64,000 nt of DNA from Diaporthe sp. PMI_573 (Eukaryota > Ascomycota > Sordariomycetes > Diaporthales > Diaporthaceae), in the NCBI GenBank assembly GCA_021399435.1, contig JAJTUP010000016.1, positions 310,001-374,000 of the forward strand, written 5' to 3'. Shown here in pieces: positions 1 through 13,000 of the stretch (positions within the stretch are counted from its first letter, which is position 1; each line of letters opens with the position of its first letter). The notes beneath the pieces were generated by a model. That model saw only the letters and a program-made list of their open reading frames with translations. It had not been told where the DNA came from and did no database searches. The translations under genes and the position numbers were made by a program.

Positions 1-1800
1 AGTGCTCGGAACTGCAGGAAGTCGTTAATTCCCCGCTTGAATCATTCTGTATTCCTCAAGGAGAGGCAGTTATGCCGAACTAGGTATTTGAGTACCCTCA
101 AGACACCAGCGAACAAAATGCATCCAGCAGTTTGGGCAATGCAGAGCCAAAAAGCCCCGAGTGAGAAGCGGGGACTACCTGCGATGGGTCTCCCCGTGGG
201 CGACTTACACGGGGAAAAACAGGGGTCATCCCTGAGTAGTCCATAAGGTTCGCGTCAGGGATCATTGAACCTAACATTCCAGTCTGATACACCCAGGAAA
301 TATCCTCCTATTCGTAAGAGAAAGGGGTCTGATTACATATGAGAGAAGAGATTCATAATGGCCATATGTGCACGTTCTTCATACAGGAGGATGCCGGGGT
401 ACGGGCCTCTGGGATATGGGAGGCCAAGACAGTGTGATTTGGGCGGTCCGGCCACTGCACGTTACACTGCAGCAAGAGACCGAACCTAGAAGGATGTGTT
501 GTAGTGGATCAGTTCTTTCTAGCCTCTGTGCGTGCGTCCGAGATCATCCAGCCGGTAGCCGACCTGCCCTGCAGGGAACGAGGGGTGGGATAATCCGGAT
601 CGTGGTTGGACGAGAGCATCTGCAAGGCACCTTGTTCTGGGATCGATGCAGCGTCAAACGAGGATGTCATCGCGGAGCAATCGGTCAAGCCGATTCTTAC
701 GCCGGCGGTGCAAAGCAAGGACAATTGGTGCGATGCAGTGTCTTTGCGGCGCGGTGAGTTGCATCGGAGTGCGAAGCGATGCGTTGCGCTGCGCTGCGCT
801 GCGATGGGGGCGCAGTAGTATGCAGCGTGTGGTCACGAGTAAATCATTCCATCCAAAGGTGTCCGAGGTGGTTGGCGAGTTCCAGCCAAATCCTGAGCCT
901 CATCTTCAGCCGTTGCCCATGCCATGAAATCGTACATCATCCTGAGCGGGCGCGATATGTAGCGATGCTGCTGCTGCCTACAGCGGGGTCGTGGAGGCAC
1001 GAATGCATCCAATCATAGGTAAACAGGCGTTGGGTATGATGTGTCGTGCATGTCTCTCCTGGCATGTAAGATCGACTCCCGGCCCGCGCAGCCACGAGGC
1101 TGCACAGATGTGCAGAGCTTCGATCGTCCCGGGCGTCACATTCAGTACCCATGCGCGGCCCCTCAGCCAAGCCAACCCACCTTTTGTTTGTGTGAACCAG
1201 CTGACTGCCGTGCGCATCGCAGGTGCAGGAACGGTTGGGGGCCATGTCGCCGAGGCATCTCCGCTGTCGTGTCCGCTGCTCCCAAGATTCTGAGACCGGT
1301 CCCAGGGGTGTGAAAGTGCCGGCTTGATATCTAGGGCTTTTGTGGCGATCATGTTCGATGAATTACAGAATAGAATTAAAGGGCGCCACTAGAGGCGGCC
1401 TCAGACGCAACGACACGATCTCACCTGCGAATGTCCCAAGTCTTCAGCGTCTGAGTCCTCCTGCTGATGGCCTTGGCTCTTGGGTAATGGTACGCTGGGG
1501 TCAAGCGTAGTTAATTATAGGGGCTTAGAATGCCCACTTACACAACCCTTGAATAGTCTTCATCTGTCTCTTGGTGGCCCAAATCGAGCAGGAGCAGGCC
1601 AGGGGCAAATAGTTGTGTCTCGGTAGGCAGGGACGAATAAATTATACTATGGGTATGGGACATTCAACGGTGACCAGGTGGTTATCGACCTGCAGCAATC
1701 TCAGTCCAGTCAGCACTCGCCAGTCCCATAAGTCCCTGGAATCATTCAGTCCTTGGATGCCTACCCGCGCCCTACGTCTTCTGCAGGGGTTTACAGACAT

Positions 1801-2038
1801 CATTTGATGTTCCCAGGTGCTTGCATTAGGCTTATACCACATTTGATGTTCCTGGGTGCTTGCATTAGGCCTAAACATCATTTGGTGTTCCCGGGTGCTT
1901 GCATTAGGCTTAACCATCATTTGATGTCCCGGGTGCGTGCATTAGGCTTAACCATCATTTGATGTCCCAGGTGCTTGTATTAGACTCATACCATATTTGA
2001 TGTTCCTAGGTTGCATTAGGCTCATACCACATTTGACC
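1801..2038. repeat. Minisatellite, 38-39 bp unit, about six copies
   Basis: Unit starts marked by (C/T)ATTTG lie at 1801, 1840, 1879, 1918, 1956, 1994 and 2030. The core of each unit is TTGATGTTCCCAGGTGCTTG followed by CATTAGGCTTATACCA. Units differ by scattered substitutions and the last full unit lost two bases. 39 bp is a multiple of three, so one minus-strand frame reads a 13-residue repeat around PNAST-EHQM, but there is no sign that it is expressed. Confidence 0.9.
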
Positions 2039-3017
2039 TCCCCAACGCTGATCCAGGACACTTGGCAAGGGACGACACTCAGCAGCTGGCGCCGTGCATT
2101 CCCACCAGATGTAGTTTCAGCGCCGTGCTGCTGCTGCTGCACATCAGATCGAACCAGGGCAAGTCCCTCACAGGGTGACTCACAATACTCACCTCTCGGA
2201 CCCCTGTTTCGCTCTGAGTTGCCGATGGGCAGAGCCAATCACCTCGTCCCGCAATGTCTTTTCCTCACCCACTGCCTATGCCCCTAGCCCGGCCGCACCT
2301 GCTAAGCTGGTCAGCCAATTGCCGCCGGTGATTTTACACCGTACTCCGTCCACAGGTGGGCCGCCTCCCGTCCCGTCTGTTCTGATCCTTCGGATACTTC
2401 TTCAATGTGTTCGTGCCTGTGCCCGGATGCGTACATGCAAATACAGCACAGCACAGGATCGACAGTTTGACCCATCTCGCAGGGATGCTGCCATCATGGG
2501 TGCGTCGACCCACATGATCATCGACATGCCTCTGCCCAAGTCGGCCACCCACACCTTCTCCTCTAGCCGAACAATGCTTTGTTCACAGTGAGGAGAGGGG
2601 CAAGGAGGAGGAGGAAGGGCACCGAAGTGAGTGCATTGCGGGTCCGTTTTGAATCAGATCCTTGCATCGTCTAGGCTAGGTGTCGTACCTCTTAGGAATT
2701 TAGGGCAACGAAGTCATTTGCAGTCATGTGAAACCAATGGAGGGAGACCTTCCGGTTCCCCATCCATCAACGCTTCGTATTCCCAGGTTTCTGAGCCTCC
2801 GTGTCCCAGAGTAGCGTGCAGTTCTCTTGCCAAAGGATTAATGGTGCCGCCAGGCAAACCCTCACGCACTCACGCATCCAACCACCACCTTTTCCCGCCG
2901 TTATCGACGACCTTCGGTGCAAATAAACCGTATACAGGCAGATCCATGGATTCTAAGATACAAGCCTCCAAGACGTGACCAGGCAAGACAGGGTGGTTGC
3001 TTACCTCACCACACCGC

Positions 3018-3307
3018 GTCTTGCATCCAATGTGACGTGTTTCTGTCCGAGGCAGCAGTATCAATCTCACAAGGTCGACTTCCCCCTGAATCCTAGTCTA
3101 GGCATACTGGATGCATGTTATTTTGCCCAGACAGAAATTGCATCAATCTCACACAAAATGGAGTTTGGTGTTATCTTCAGCTCAGAATCACAGCATCGGG
3201 GTCGGTTGCCTGACACCCTCTGACCTTGCATCAACCCCACACAGCATCAAATCTGGTGCAAATCATTTTCTAGGCGTACTGCGTGCATGCTACTTCGCCC
3301 AGGAACC
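3018..3307. repeat. Degenerate tandem duplication
   Basis: TTGCATCAA followed by a CC/TCACAC stretch occurs near 3137 and 3228, and a roughly 30-bp block beginning TCTAGGC(A/G)TACTG and ending GCCCAG occurs near 3099 and 3270. The spacing suggests two or three diverged copies of a 90-170 bp unit. Similarity was judged by eye. Confidence 0.45.
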
Positions 3308-4852
3308 CCCGAGGCCTGCTGATTTTCACTTAATTAATATCACCTGTCTAGTCGCTGCCTTCCAGCCACAAATACGTGGCCCCCGGAGTATAGACTTGGT
3401 AAGAAACCAGAAGCTCCACCAGGAAGCAAACAGGCCATTGGGTGGTTCCCCTTGGACCAAAAGATGAGTATATGCAGGTCAATGATTTCAAATGCCTTGA
3501 TGTCAGAGCTACTTCCCCCGCAGGGCTCGTCGCTCAATTCCATCCAGGACATTAGAAGCTCTAGCAAGAAACAAGTAGGGTGTTAATTTAGTTATTTATC
3601 TCAGACCAGAAAATGAGCAGACAAGGCAATAGTATGCCCTGTTGTCGGAGCTGACTTCACCGGCAGAGGGTGTTTCCCCAACCCGCCCGATGGAGACACT
3701 TTAATAATACCGGGGTGGGTGCGGAACTGACAAGGTGCTATGCTGCTGCAGTGGCTCCTAACAGCAATGGTGGCAGCTCAGTATCACATAGGCACGCCGA
3801 AACCCTTCGTTTCCTCAACCCCAAGTTGAACAGGCGGGATGCAAAGCCGTCTACATATGGAAGGTTTCCTAGCTTCATAGCCATATAGATGCCCGAACGC
3901 AGAGTGTGTCTACACCTTGATATCTGCGTAAATTATATGGGTGACAGACAGGCTTGTTATGTTTTTAACACAAAGATTTATTACTGCCGAGCTCTTTACC
4001 AGACAGGCAGGATGCCAGGTCCAGCCACAGGAGGCTCTGGCCACTGATATTTGTGTACCTATACCCGCCTTATTAGTTAGACCCTTGCTAAAAACATCAC
4101 AATCCTGTATACCGGCTAAAACCTCAAGATCCAGTGTATTCTGTAGTATTCAACCAGTGTGTATAATTTATACAGTGCCATTGTGGCCACATTGCCTGCT
4201 TCAGGAACGTAAGCAACTTGCTTCCTCTACCGTGAGGAAGCTCTGAGCGTGTCCTCACAATGGATCTTGAAACATGATGACCCCAAAGACATCCTCGAAA
4301 CAACGAAAACGAAAAGAAAGGAAGAGTGTGGGGGGGGGGGTTCAGGGAGCCAAGAAACACGAATGGGGAAGAAGTAGGACCAAGAGATCAAATACCAAGA
4401 CGCGAATATAGGACTTGAGGCAACGATGTAAGGAGAATCATGAGAAACGGTGATGATAGTGAGGCAGATTCGTGGGGGGGGGGGCGCGACAAAAAGGGGC
4501 ATGAGTGAAGAAGGTGAGAGAAGATGAGGCTGCTGGGGTCTGGTGAAACAAGCCAAAGCGATAGAACAGTGTCATAAGAACCACGAGGGAACCACTCAAG
4601 ACATCTTCGCCTCTAATGTTCTTCTGGCATTGCCGGAGGAGTCAATTGAGAATGGTTGCGCCATCATCCCGGAGACGGTGATGAAGCGACATATGACATG
4701 GGCCAACTCAAGTAGCCAAATCTCTGTCCCCACAATTGACTGACCACTTGGCCAGCTACACTCGAATGAAGAGGAAGTGGTGCCTGTTGGGTATCAACGG
4801 ATTGGCTGGCGGCAGGGAGGGAGGTTAGGGCTCGGTGCGTCTGGCTCACCTT

Positions 4853-5189
4853 TCAGTGATATGCAAACTGTTGACCGACACTATTCAGGTCTGCATTGGC
4901 CCCGTGCTGAGGGGCATTCTGCGCCTCGTGGCCTTGCTGCTGGGTGGCGGATGGGTTGGAGAAATGGTGATCAACAGCTGAGATCGCCTTCTTGACCCTC
5001 TTGGCTCTGCTATGCTTGCTCTCTTTGCCGGGAACAAAGGTTTCCCCCTGCTGGGCTGTGTCCCAGTCCCAGAGGTATTGGTCTTGGGCGTGGCCTGCAT
5101 CTCGGCTGCGGCTTGGGTATTAGCATCAGTACCTCGAGACGGAAGAATTGAGCCATGGGGCCACAGTATATTTCGACGCACCTAGACAT
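4853..5189 (-). CDS. Small protein, paralog of the 9.5-kb gene
   Basis: Predicted 86-residue protein from two exons: 5189-5182 (only 8 nt) and 5105-4853, with a 76-nt GT-AG intron containing CTAAT. I do not recognise the family. The protein reads MSSRDAGHAQ... with a central LWDWDTAQQGETFVPG and an end ADLNSVGQQF; the gene at 9494-9742 has LWETTQQGDTFVPG and ADLNGVGQHF at matching places. That match supports the exon choice, because the unspliced frame does not give these residues. The start is supported by ACACCTTGAACATG, identical in both genes. The protein is hydrophilic, with no signal peptide or membrane segment. The two genes lie in the same orientation and share upstream leader elements, so they are a duplication that included the promoter. 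Confidence 0.65.
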
Positions 5190-5460
5190 GTTCAAGGTGT
5201 TAGGGGGTAGGTGTAAGTGGCTAGTAAAGGGTGTCTGCTAATGGCTCTGTCTTGGTTACTGCCTTTGCAATGACAAGATCAATAAGCAATACGAGTGGAA
5301 CGATATCTTGGGGGACGTGTCTGAGGAGCAGCTCAGTATAATAAGGAGGTAGGAAAGGAATATATAGATGATCTGGGTAGTCCGGATGTCACTGGTGCCG
5401 ACTCATGCTGAACCCTTGTTGAACATCTTGGGAGGCGGGAACTCGAAGGGTTTATATAAA
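5190..5460 (-). promoter_or_regulatory. Promoter and leader of the 4.9-kb small gene
   Basis: TTTATATAAA at 5451-5460 is a TATA-like element for minus-strand transcription. A 31-bp block at 5407-5437 matches 9957-9987 with one mismatch, and a 16-bp block at 5328-5343 recurs at 9893-9908. The 31-bp block lies where the transcript start is expected. It contains an ATG opening an upstream frame of seven codons, so the mRNA leader probably has a short uORF. Confidence 0.55.
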
Positions 5461-8400
5461 CCTCCCATCTGAGCGCACCATGGTCCGCCATCAGCAAGTC
5501 CGCAAGCTCATGCGGGTGCCATGCTGGCAGGCTCAGGTGCGAGGGAATTTGTTGTGGAATGAGACAGGATGGAGACAGGCATTGTTCAATGACATGACAG
5601 CCCGTCTTATCCGCCGCCCACAGCACACCCCTCCATGAGTCGCTTAGTCGACAGGCAATCTGTTGCCTCTTTTCCAAGGTCGACTTTTAATGGAGCATAT
5701 GAGAATACGTAGCCAACGCGCCACTCGGTCCACGAGGAGTGACTGCCAGGACGCGGCAAAAGGATTCAAATGTACTGCAGCCTTCGACAGGGTACAAGGG
5801 ACCAATGGCTTGCACCTGAGAAATCGACAGGGTCCAGGGGAGACCGACGTGCTCGCAGGGATCGCGGGACAGCGCCTCAGACTGGCGGTGATGAGATGAA
5901 TCAACTCGACGGATGAATCGACTCGACGTCGAGACCCTCTTTCCCGGGGGGCGGGTTGAGAAACATGGGCAGGAAGCATTGCGGGTCGGCAGTCAAGCAG
6001 GTGCGTCGGATGTGGGCCCAGGCGCTTATCAGCTTGCCAATCAGCTATTTTCATGGCGAGCAGCCCATGTACCTTTCCAGGTTGTTCTGTTCCCAGGCCC
6101 AGGAGGTCAAAACCCACCAATACATCCCTGCCTTGGCCCAGGGTATGTACCCTGGGGAAACGATGGCTGACCAAAACCAACACCATCATCCATGGACCGA
6201 CCCATGGGACCATGATGCATCCTTACCCCTACCAGGCTTACAGCACAGTACATCCAAGTAAGCCCCCCGGCATCCCACCTGGTTAACCCACCACAGAGCC
6301 TCATCGACGGACGGTACCTGGACCGCGAACTACCACGAGGGGCTCAGATGCAGCCAATCTGATCGTTCTCCGCGACTGCAGCAAAGTCCGGCGGCGGGCC
6401 AGGCCTGTCAGAGTAGCATGCCAAGCTCATGAATGATGAGCTGGCATGGGAATCGGGCCCCTTGGACGAACACGGCTGGCCGAGGTTCCCTTACGTCAGT
6501 CGTCTAGAGCGCGATCAGTCTTCATGATGCAAGTCCCATAGAAGAAAGAACGCCTGTTCTTTTGTAGCATACGAGTTGGTTTTTGATCCCTGGTGCAGCT
6601 AATCAGCAATAATGCTGGCTCTTGAAACAATGAAGTCAGCAGTCACGTGGAGACAGCAGAGACAATGTCATACCACAGTAGTCGTACCCGGGCCAGGGTA
6701 GTGGGCGCCGCGGCAGCGGCGTGAAGAGTGGCTCATACTGTAGCCCGTGCGCCAGCCTCGTCTTGCACGTCTAACAACATTAGGTTCGGATGAGCCTTCT
6801 GATGCGAGCCCCCATGTCAGCGGCAGGCTAGAACCTCAGTTTCGGACAAGACGCCTGAGGATAACGCAGGTTGGTGCATAAACAACTCCAGGTGACGTAT
6901 TCCGGTACCAAGGTACCAAGTGTCTGCGTGTGGCACAGTCTCGGGCGAACCGCCGCTTCTGTGCTGAAACCTCTGTGGCCCTTGGTCGTCTTGTCTTGCT
7001 TCCTCTGCTCGTGTAAGCCGCAGAGTGGAGACAGGGACCAACCCTGAACTTTGCCATTGCAGATGGTTCACAGTGCGGATACCTAGGGGTGTGTGCATAT
7101 GAGCGAGCCCCAGGGGGGTGAGTGCAACGAGCAGCGGGAAGTGGTACGGTACCATAGCGCCTGGACTTGGACGGGGGTCTTGGGCTTGGGCAGGACATTG
7201 TCGAGTTCAGGCTCCCTGTACTGACTTCTGAATCGTGAGAAGTAGGCAAACAGGACAGTGGTGATACTGCAAGTACGGCCCTAAAGAAAACGCTCGCCTT
7301 CAGGGATGTGTTCATGTTTCCTAGTCGGGCAGATGCCAGCCTCTGCAACGGCTGCCAGAGAACAAGTCTGTCGGGCTAATAGAGTGCAAGGTTATCGGAG
7401 GTGGACTCTCCCGGCACTGAAAAGGACGGCTCGTCTGAGCAGACCACGCGCTTCCAAAAGCTCGCACATTTATACTGCTCATCTTGTAGACTCGGATCCG
7501 AGAGATGTAATTGTTGGATCGAGACATGCCTGGTCCTGGTTGGGTCTCATTGTGAGCTTTGTCAAGCAATTTGTACCGTGTCACCCACACGGTATCGCAG
7601 ACGTCCAGCGGGGTTATTGGGGGGTGTGGGGGTGGGAGAAAGCATTGGCAATCGCTGGCAAAAAGTGGCACAGGGGCAGACGCCGATGACTTTCGGAACT
7701 TTGCGACCATCAAACATCCACGGCGGGCCCCTTGGAAGCTTCGCTCGTGTGGGGGGGCTCCACCTTGCGGGATATGCTTCAAGCATCCCAACCTAATCGG
7801 AAATGATCTTCATTCGTCCTCTTGGGGCCCTTGAGAGGCATGGCTCACACGCGATCAAAGAGCTCCCTACCGAACAACTCAGGGGCTTACCGCTACTGCA
7901 GTACCAGCGCCATAATTCCAAAGCCCACCGTGTCATGAAATCAGTCAAATGTTGACACGCTTCTCGCGTGGTCTCAAGTTACCGCAACAACAAGCAATCA
8001 TCGTGCTTGTGGCGGTGGCTTGCGCTGGTTGGGATCACTGTCCCCTGTAATTGCGCAAGGCGCTTTCGCTTTGGCTTTGGCTTTGCCTTATTGGGTGCAC
8101 ACGGCGTGACGTGTTAATAGAATGCGGCATGGAAGCTACCGTCCATCAGGCTTCCAGCTGGAATGTCAACCTACACACCCTCCAGTCTCGGTTTCAGGGT
8201 CCACAGCCACCGCCGGCCCCACCGCCGATCTGCCTCTGCTCGCGCCGGGCTCTCGGAACCTCCCTCCTTACAGCTGCCCTACGCATCTTTTCCCGTCTGG
8301 CCACTCATTTCGATTCAGGTACGTACCGTGTGCAGACGTACCCGAACAAGTACAGGCCAGAAAAGATACACGACCTTCGCCGGAGACACGCACCACGACA

Positions 8401-9493
8401 CCGCGCAGGGGTGGGCCCACAGGCGCCTCACCGATGTCCAGGATCCCTGTTCACTGCTCATGCACACGAACTGTCGATGGGTGGAAACCTGGGACAATCT
8501 GGGAGAAGCAGAAACGAGAATCTTCGAATTTTCGATCAATTATGTACCTACGTACCTGTGCCCGGTTACGTACATGCTATATAGCACATCAAGTAACAGA
8601 GAGTTCGATCCCTCTCACAAGGCTGCTGCCATCATGAATGCGCCAACCTACATGGGCCTTGACATGCCCCGGTGTTCGTACAAGACGCCACCTATATCTC
8701 TCTTCTGGCCCAACAATGCTTCGTTCGCAGGTAAGAGGGGAAACGAGGAAGAGAAAAATGGACGGCATTGAGTCTCGGCACAGACATAAGTGCTTTGCGG
8801 GCCCGCCCGTCTTGAACTTGGGTCGTTGCTCGGCCCAGGCTACCTTTTGCGCGGATAACACATGGAACAATGAAGTCAAGTCAGTCACGTGAAGGTAAAG
8901 GAGGCACGTTCCCCATATATTGCCACTTTAAGTCGTTATAGGCAGCTTGCCAACATCATCAATAATTTCAACAGGCTCTGTTTTACTCAGCTTCTGACCT
9001 TTAGGCTCGCCTTGTCTCTTGTCACTCGGGTCATTCTCAAGGGGCTCAAGACTCCTTGGGTGAGCTGAATCGGCACCACTACTGTATCGAATCATGTTTC
9101 CTGTACAAGAGAAAGCGAAATGGAGGGGTTCCTATCACGAGGAATAATAGATGAAAGGGCTGTCATATAGACGCCGAAGCAGTTGATCAACCTGTCTAAT
9201 TGTTCTAGATCGACTCGACCTCAGAGCAGACTGCCCAATGAAGGCATGAGAAGGGCTTGAGAGAACATAACTACATTGACGCCTTCAATGTCCAGTTGGT
9301 CTCCTTCCATCGTTGATGAACATGAAAATGGGACCTTCTCAGAGTGTCGACGCAGGGACCGAAGCCTGAGATCGACTGAAAAGCCCCGCAAACTCTGTCA
9401 ACACTGTCGACTGCACTCGCTCGCCCCTCTCTGAACAGACGCTGAAAGGCCAAATACGCCACAGTCGACGCCCCGAAACTTTTAGTCGCAAGT
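5461..9493. other. Intergenic, no supported gene
   Basis: Several frames longer than 120 codons exist on both strands but overlap each other, lack recognisable motifs, and look like chance frames in GC-rich DNA. The block at about 8540-8830 resembles 2430-2650 (shared ATGCTGCCATCATG-type core), and 7140-7250 resembles 13390-13540. Confidence 0.5.
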
Positions 9494-9742
9494 TTAGCCT
9501 TGGAAGTGTTGACCAACACCATTCAGGTCTGCGCTGTTGCCGTTGCGAGGAGCATTCTTTGCATGAGGGCCGTGGCCCATCTGCTGGGTGACGGATAGAC
9601 TGGGGAACTGCTGGTCGACGGCTTGGAGCGTCGAATTGATCCTCTCGGATCTGCTTTGCTCGCTTGCTGTGCCTGGGACGAAGGTATCTCCCTGTTGGGT
9701 TGTCTCCCAGAGGAAGGACTGGACTCGGTCGTGTGAAGTCAT
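9494..9742 (-). CDS. Small protein, paralog of the 4.9-kb gene
   Basis: Single-exon frame of 82 residues starting MTSHDRVQSFLWETTQQG, followed by DTFVPG, a polar helix-like stretch (SERINSTLQAVDQQF) and an end with GNSADLNGVGQHFQG. The family is not one I recognise. The frame stays open upstream to an ATG at 9976, but ATG 9742 is chosen because its context ACACCTTGAACATG and the residues after it are conserved in the paralog at 4853-5189, whereas the upstream part is not. In this copy the ATG at 9976 is in frame with the gene, so a longer protein with a serine-rich N-terminus is formally possible. Confidence 0.65.
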   Translation of the reverse strand: MTSHDRVQSFLWETTQQGDTFVPGTASEQSRSERINSTLQAVDQQFPSLSVTQQMGHGPHAKNAPRNGNSADLNGVGQHFQG

Positions 9743-10007
9743 GTTCAAGGTGTTGGAAGGTAGGTCAAGGGGGTTTGGAATAGTCGTAAGACGACGGTTT
9801 GATCTGTGTTGTGGTTTTCGTAGTAAGACGACTGAGGAAGACGACAGAGATGATATCTTGAAGGGGGAAGAGAGGTGGTGAGAACTCTGGAGGCAGCTCA
9901 GTATAATACGGGAAGAGGATTGGAGCACACAGAAGACCGAGCTGATCAATGCTGATGCTGAACACTTGTTGAACATCTTGGGAGGCGAAAGCTGTAGATG
10001 TTATATA
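9743..10007 (-). promoter_or_regulatory. Promoter and leader of the 9.5-kb small gene
   Basis: TATATAA-type element at 10001-10007 on the minus strand, then the 31-bp block at 9957-9987 and the 16-bp block at 9893-9908 that are shared, in the same order and similar spacing, with the leader of the gene at 4853-5189. Confidence 0.55.
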
Positions 10008-13000
10008 GGCCTCAGGAGTAGTCCGCGCTCTACTACCCCAGTATGTTCGCATACCTGGGGACTTACTGGTTTTCCGCCAGGAATAAAAGTGAGGACACTC
10101 CATGCTAACAGTTGGGGCCAGAAATGGAGACGCCTGATCAGGTTTCTGTGTCGGCTCGCATACTCCGTCCCAAGACTGCCCCGATTTTCAGGTGGACAGG
10201 CGTTCTGTTGCCTTACCTTTACCGGGCGATTGACTTCCAGGGTCCCTGGCTCCACGATCCCGCAGTAGTGGCTGCAGGGGATCAGCAGGATTCCTCCGGC
10301 AACAGCACCGCACGTTTCGCATCCGGACTCGACCCTGCAATGCAGGTGGAGTGTGGTTGGCAGTCTGCGAGCAACTGGACCGACCAAACAGGTTGATAAA
10401 CTAGGCAGACTCGAGCTTGGGTGCTGACAGGGGCCTGCACGCCGTCCTTCCTTGTAACACCCGAGCAAGGAAAAATAATTCAAGGCCAGATGTGAAGGCG
10501 CCACGCTCGATTCTCCTAGGCGCCGGGGGGCCATGTCTCCCAGATAGCATGAGAATCGACGAGGGAAACAAACACACTGGTTGCCGGTGATTATAAGTTG
10601 TCACCGGTGGATCGCGTTTTGTTCACTCACATCTGGAGGACCCGACGGTGTGCTCCTTCCGAGACATGCAGCTACACGTGTAGCAGCAAGCTTTAGCGAC
10701 TCCAATTCTAGAGTCCGCAGTCGAGTAAGACTGCCAGCCTCATGATCGAGAAATCGTGCTAGAGCGTGGTGATCAAGATCCCAAGTACAGGCAGTATGCT
10801 ATCGGCGCCGAGGTTGGACAAGGTCCGTAGAGAGGGCTGATGCGTGTGTACGCACGGTGGGCCCGTGGAGTGACGTGTAGTGGATTAGCTAAGCAAGGGA
10901 CGGTATAGTACGCTGATTCTTCGCTACGGTTGGGGCTACAGCTTGTAGGCCTTACCCCAACCACCTTTAGAGGCCCTGTCCCCGGCACAGCAGGGCCACA
11001 AGTTGTAGGCCCTGTCCCCACCATGGGCTGGGATAGGCCCTGTTCCTACCGCAGCTCGGGCTACAGCTTGCCGAGCTCGCGTTCACGCCTGTGGTGGGGC
11101 TCATCCGTCCATGTCCCGCCCATGGGTTAAGGGACTCGAGCGTATATTCGGGAAGTCGGGTCGCGTTCAACACGAATTAGGAATAGCACGAGAGTTTAAA
11201 TTGCCTGGGCGAGGCCTGCTCAGCTATGGAAATCCGACGAGTCGTTCCAGGTTGTGCCATTCCAACAAACATACATCTCCCGAGGTCGCCAACCCGACAA
11301 TGTCTTCCAATCATATTGGAAGGAACCAATCCCTAGACCAACAAATTCTTTTAGAAGAATACTCTGAACATAAGACTACTGAAAGGGTCTGATTTCAGAA
11401 CTGCATGTGGAGTCCTAGGACAGGACGCATCGTATGACGAGGCTACCAGACTGGGTGCTCGACCATGCCGCGTGACGACCCAGTTCAATATTTTGGCATG
11501 CGCCAACAGTATTTAGGTATCCAGCAGCCGTATTGAGGTATGGAGTATTCGGCAACTGTATCGGGGTACTCAGCAAGAAATACTCAGGTGCCAAATATCT
11601 CTTGCGGAGTCACATTTTCTAGGCGAACCGCCGCTCCTTACAGCCAGCACCCGTGCATCAGCAGAGCCTCCATGCCCAGCAATCACCTGTGCCTGTCGTG
11701 CTGGACTCCCCGCCTCCTGGAACACGACCTTTTGGGAGCTGTAGGTTGAGCATGGGTCTGAAGATTGGACTGAAGTGGAGCGGAGTGGCAGTGGGTGAGG
11801 GCCAAGACATCTGGACGGGGTCCACTTTGAGCAGACAAAAAAGCGTCTGACGGACTCCACAGTGAGGCAACAGACATGCGGACAAGGGCTATCCCTGTAT
11901 AACGGGGGCGTTCCATATCGATGTTCCAGAATCAGGCAAAGGAGATAGTGGTCGTAGTGTGATGAGCCTAGGAAAGATTGTCTCATGAAATTCTAGCACA
12001 TTTTCGCAAGGCTGCAGGATTCGACTCGGCATCTAGTCTGATAAACTCAGCTAGCGTCCTTGTATCCACGAGTGAGAAAGGGGCTGCTCATTGAAGAGAG
12101 GACATTCACAAGTCATGTGTGCAGGTTCCCTCTGGTGGCGGATGCCACGGTACGAGCGTCTTGAACGTGGGAAGGCAACATAGGACGGTGTGGGAATGGG
12201 GGAACTAGTCGGTATTTTGAGATCGATGCAGAGTCCAACGAGGGCGTTGTCGCAAAGCAATCAGCAAAGTCAGTTTCTTGCGCTAGCAGGCTGGTTGTGC
12301 AAGGCGGGGATGGGATGTTGGGGGAGACACGAAGTTCTCACAATTGCCAAATCAAATAGCCTCGATGCAAAGGTATGGATTCACCATGCACGCCAATGCA
12401 CCAACTCTGCACGATCTCCATACATGACCGGCATCACCTGCAGGAACCACAATACCAATTCCTGACTTCCTAAACAGGCCCACTACATTGTCGAGGCACA
12501 TCGAGAAGATGGACTTATGTATAACGGCGGCCCCCTGATCACCAGTTCGGAGCTACTAGTACTGCTCAGACGTGACCCCAGGCTGGGATCAACCGACGCT
12601 TGGTCACGACCATGCAATGCACGAGGCTTGTGGTCGGCGGAGGCACGGTGCGGTACATCACGTCTCGTGGCGGTACCGTGGGTGCGTTTCGTCGCGATGG
12701 TCCTCGCCATGCCAAGCGCGCTGCGATGCGTTGTGCTGCAGTGGGGCGCGCAGAGGGGTGCGACGTGTGGGTGACGAGTCGCGGTAGGTATGTACCGGTC
12801 GGTCAGCACTTTGACTTAAGCAGACGAGCACATTGCGACGCTGGGATGACGGGATTGTCGTGGCACAATAAGCCATGTCTCTTCTACCACTTGCTACTTT
12901 GCCCTCCCGGCTGCCCGGGTGCGATCCCGGGGGTTGCTTTTTTTTTTACCCATGAAGATGGTCCGTGTCTCTTCCGGAAACCCAGCAAGGTGCCCCTGAC

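Larger units (their letters stand above)
1..4852. other. Gene-poor, repeat-bearing region
   Basis: No open reading frame here shows recognisable protein character; the frames on both strands are short and mutually overlapping. The stretch contains the minisatellite at 1801-2038, a loose tandem duplication around 3018-3307, and two blocks (about 355-860 and 2430-2650) that resemble blocks near 12.1-12.8 kb and 8.5-8.8 kb. Two runs of ten G occur near 4330 and 4480. Confidence 0.6.

Noticed and set aside
5644..6213. 189-codon minus-strand frame
   Set aside because: No motif, overlapped by several plus-strand frames of similar quality, low-complexity Arg/Pro composition.
8596..8620. tRNA-like T-arm (GAGAG-TTCGATC-CCTCTC)
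   Set aside because: No matching A-box, anticodon stem or acceptor pairing upstream, and the diverged copy near 2455-2480 does not keep the stem.
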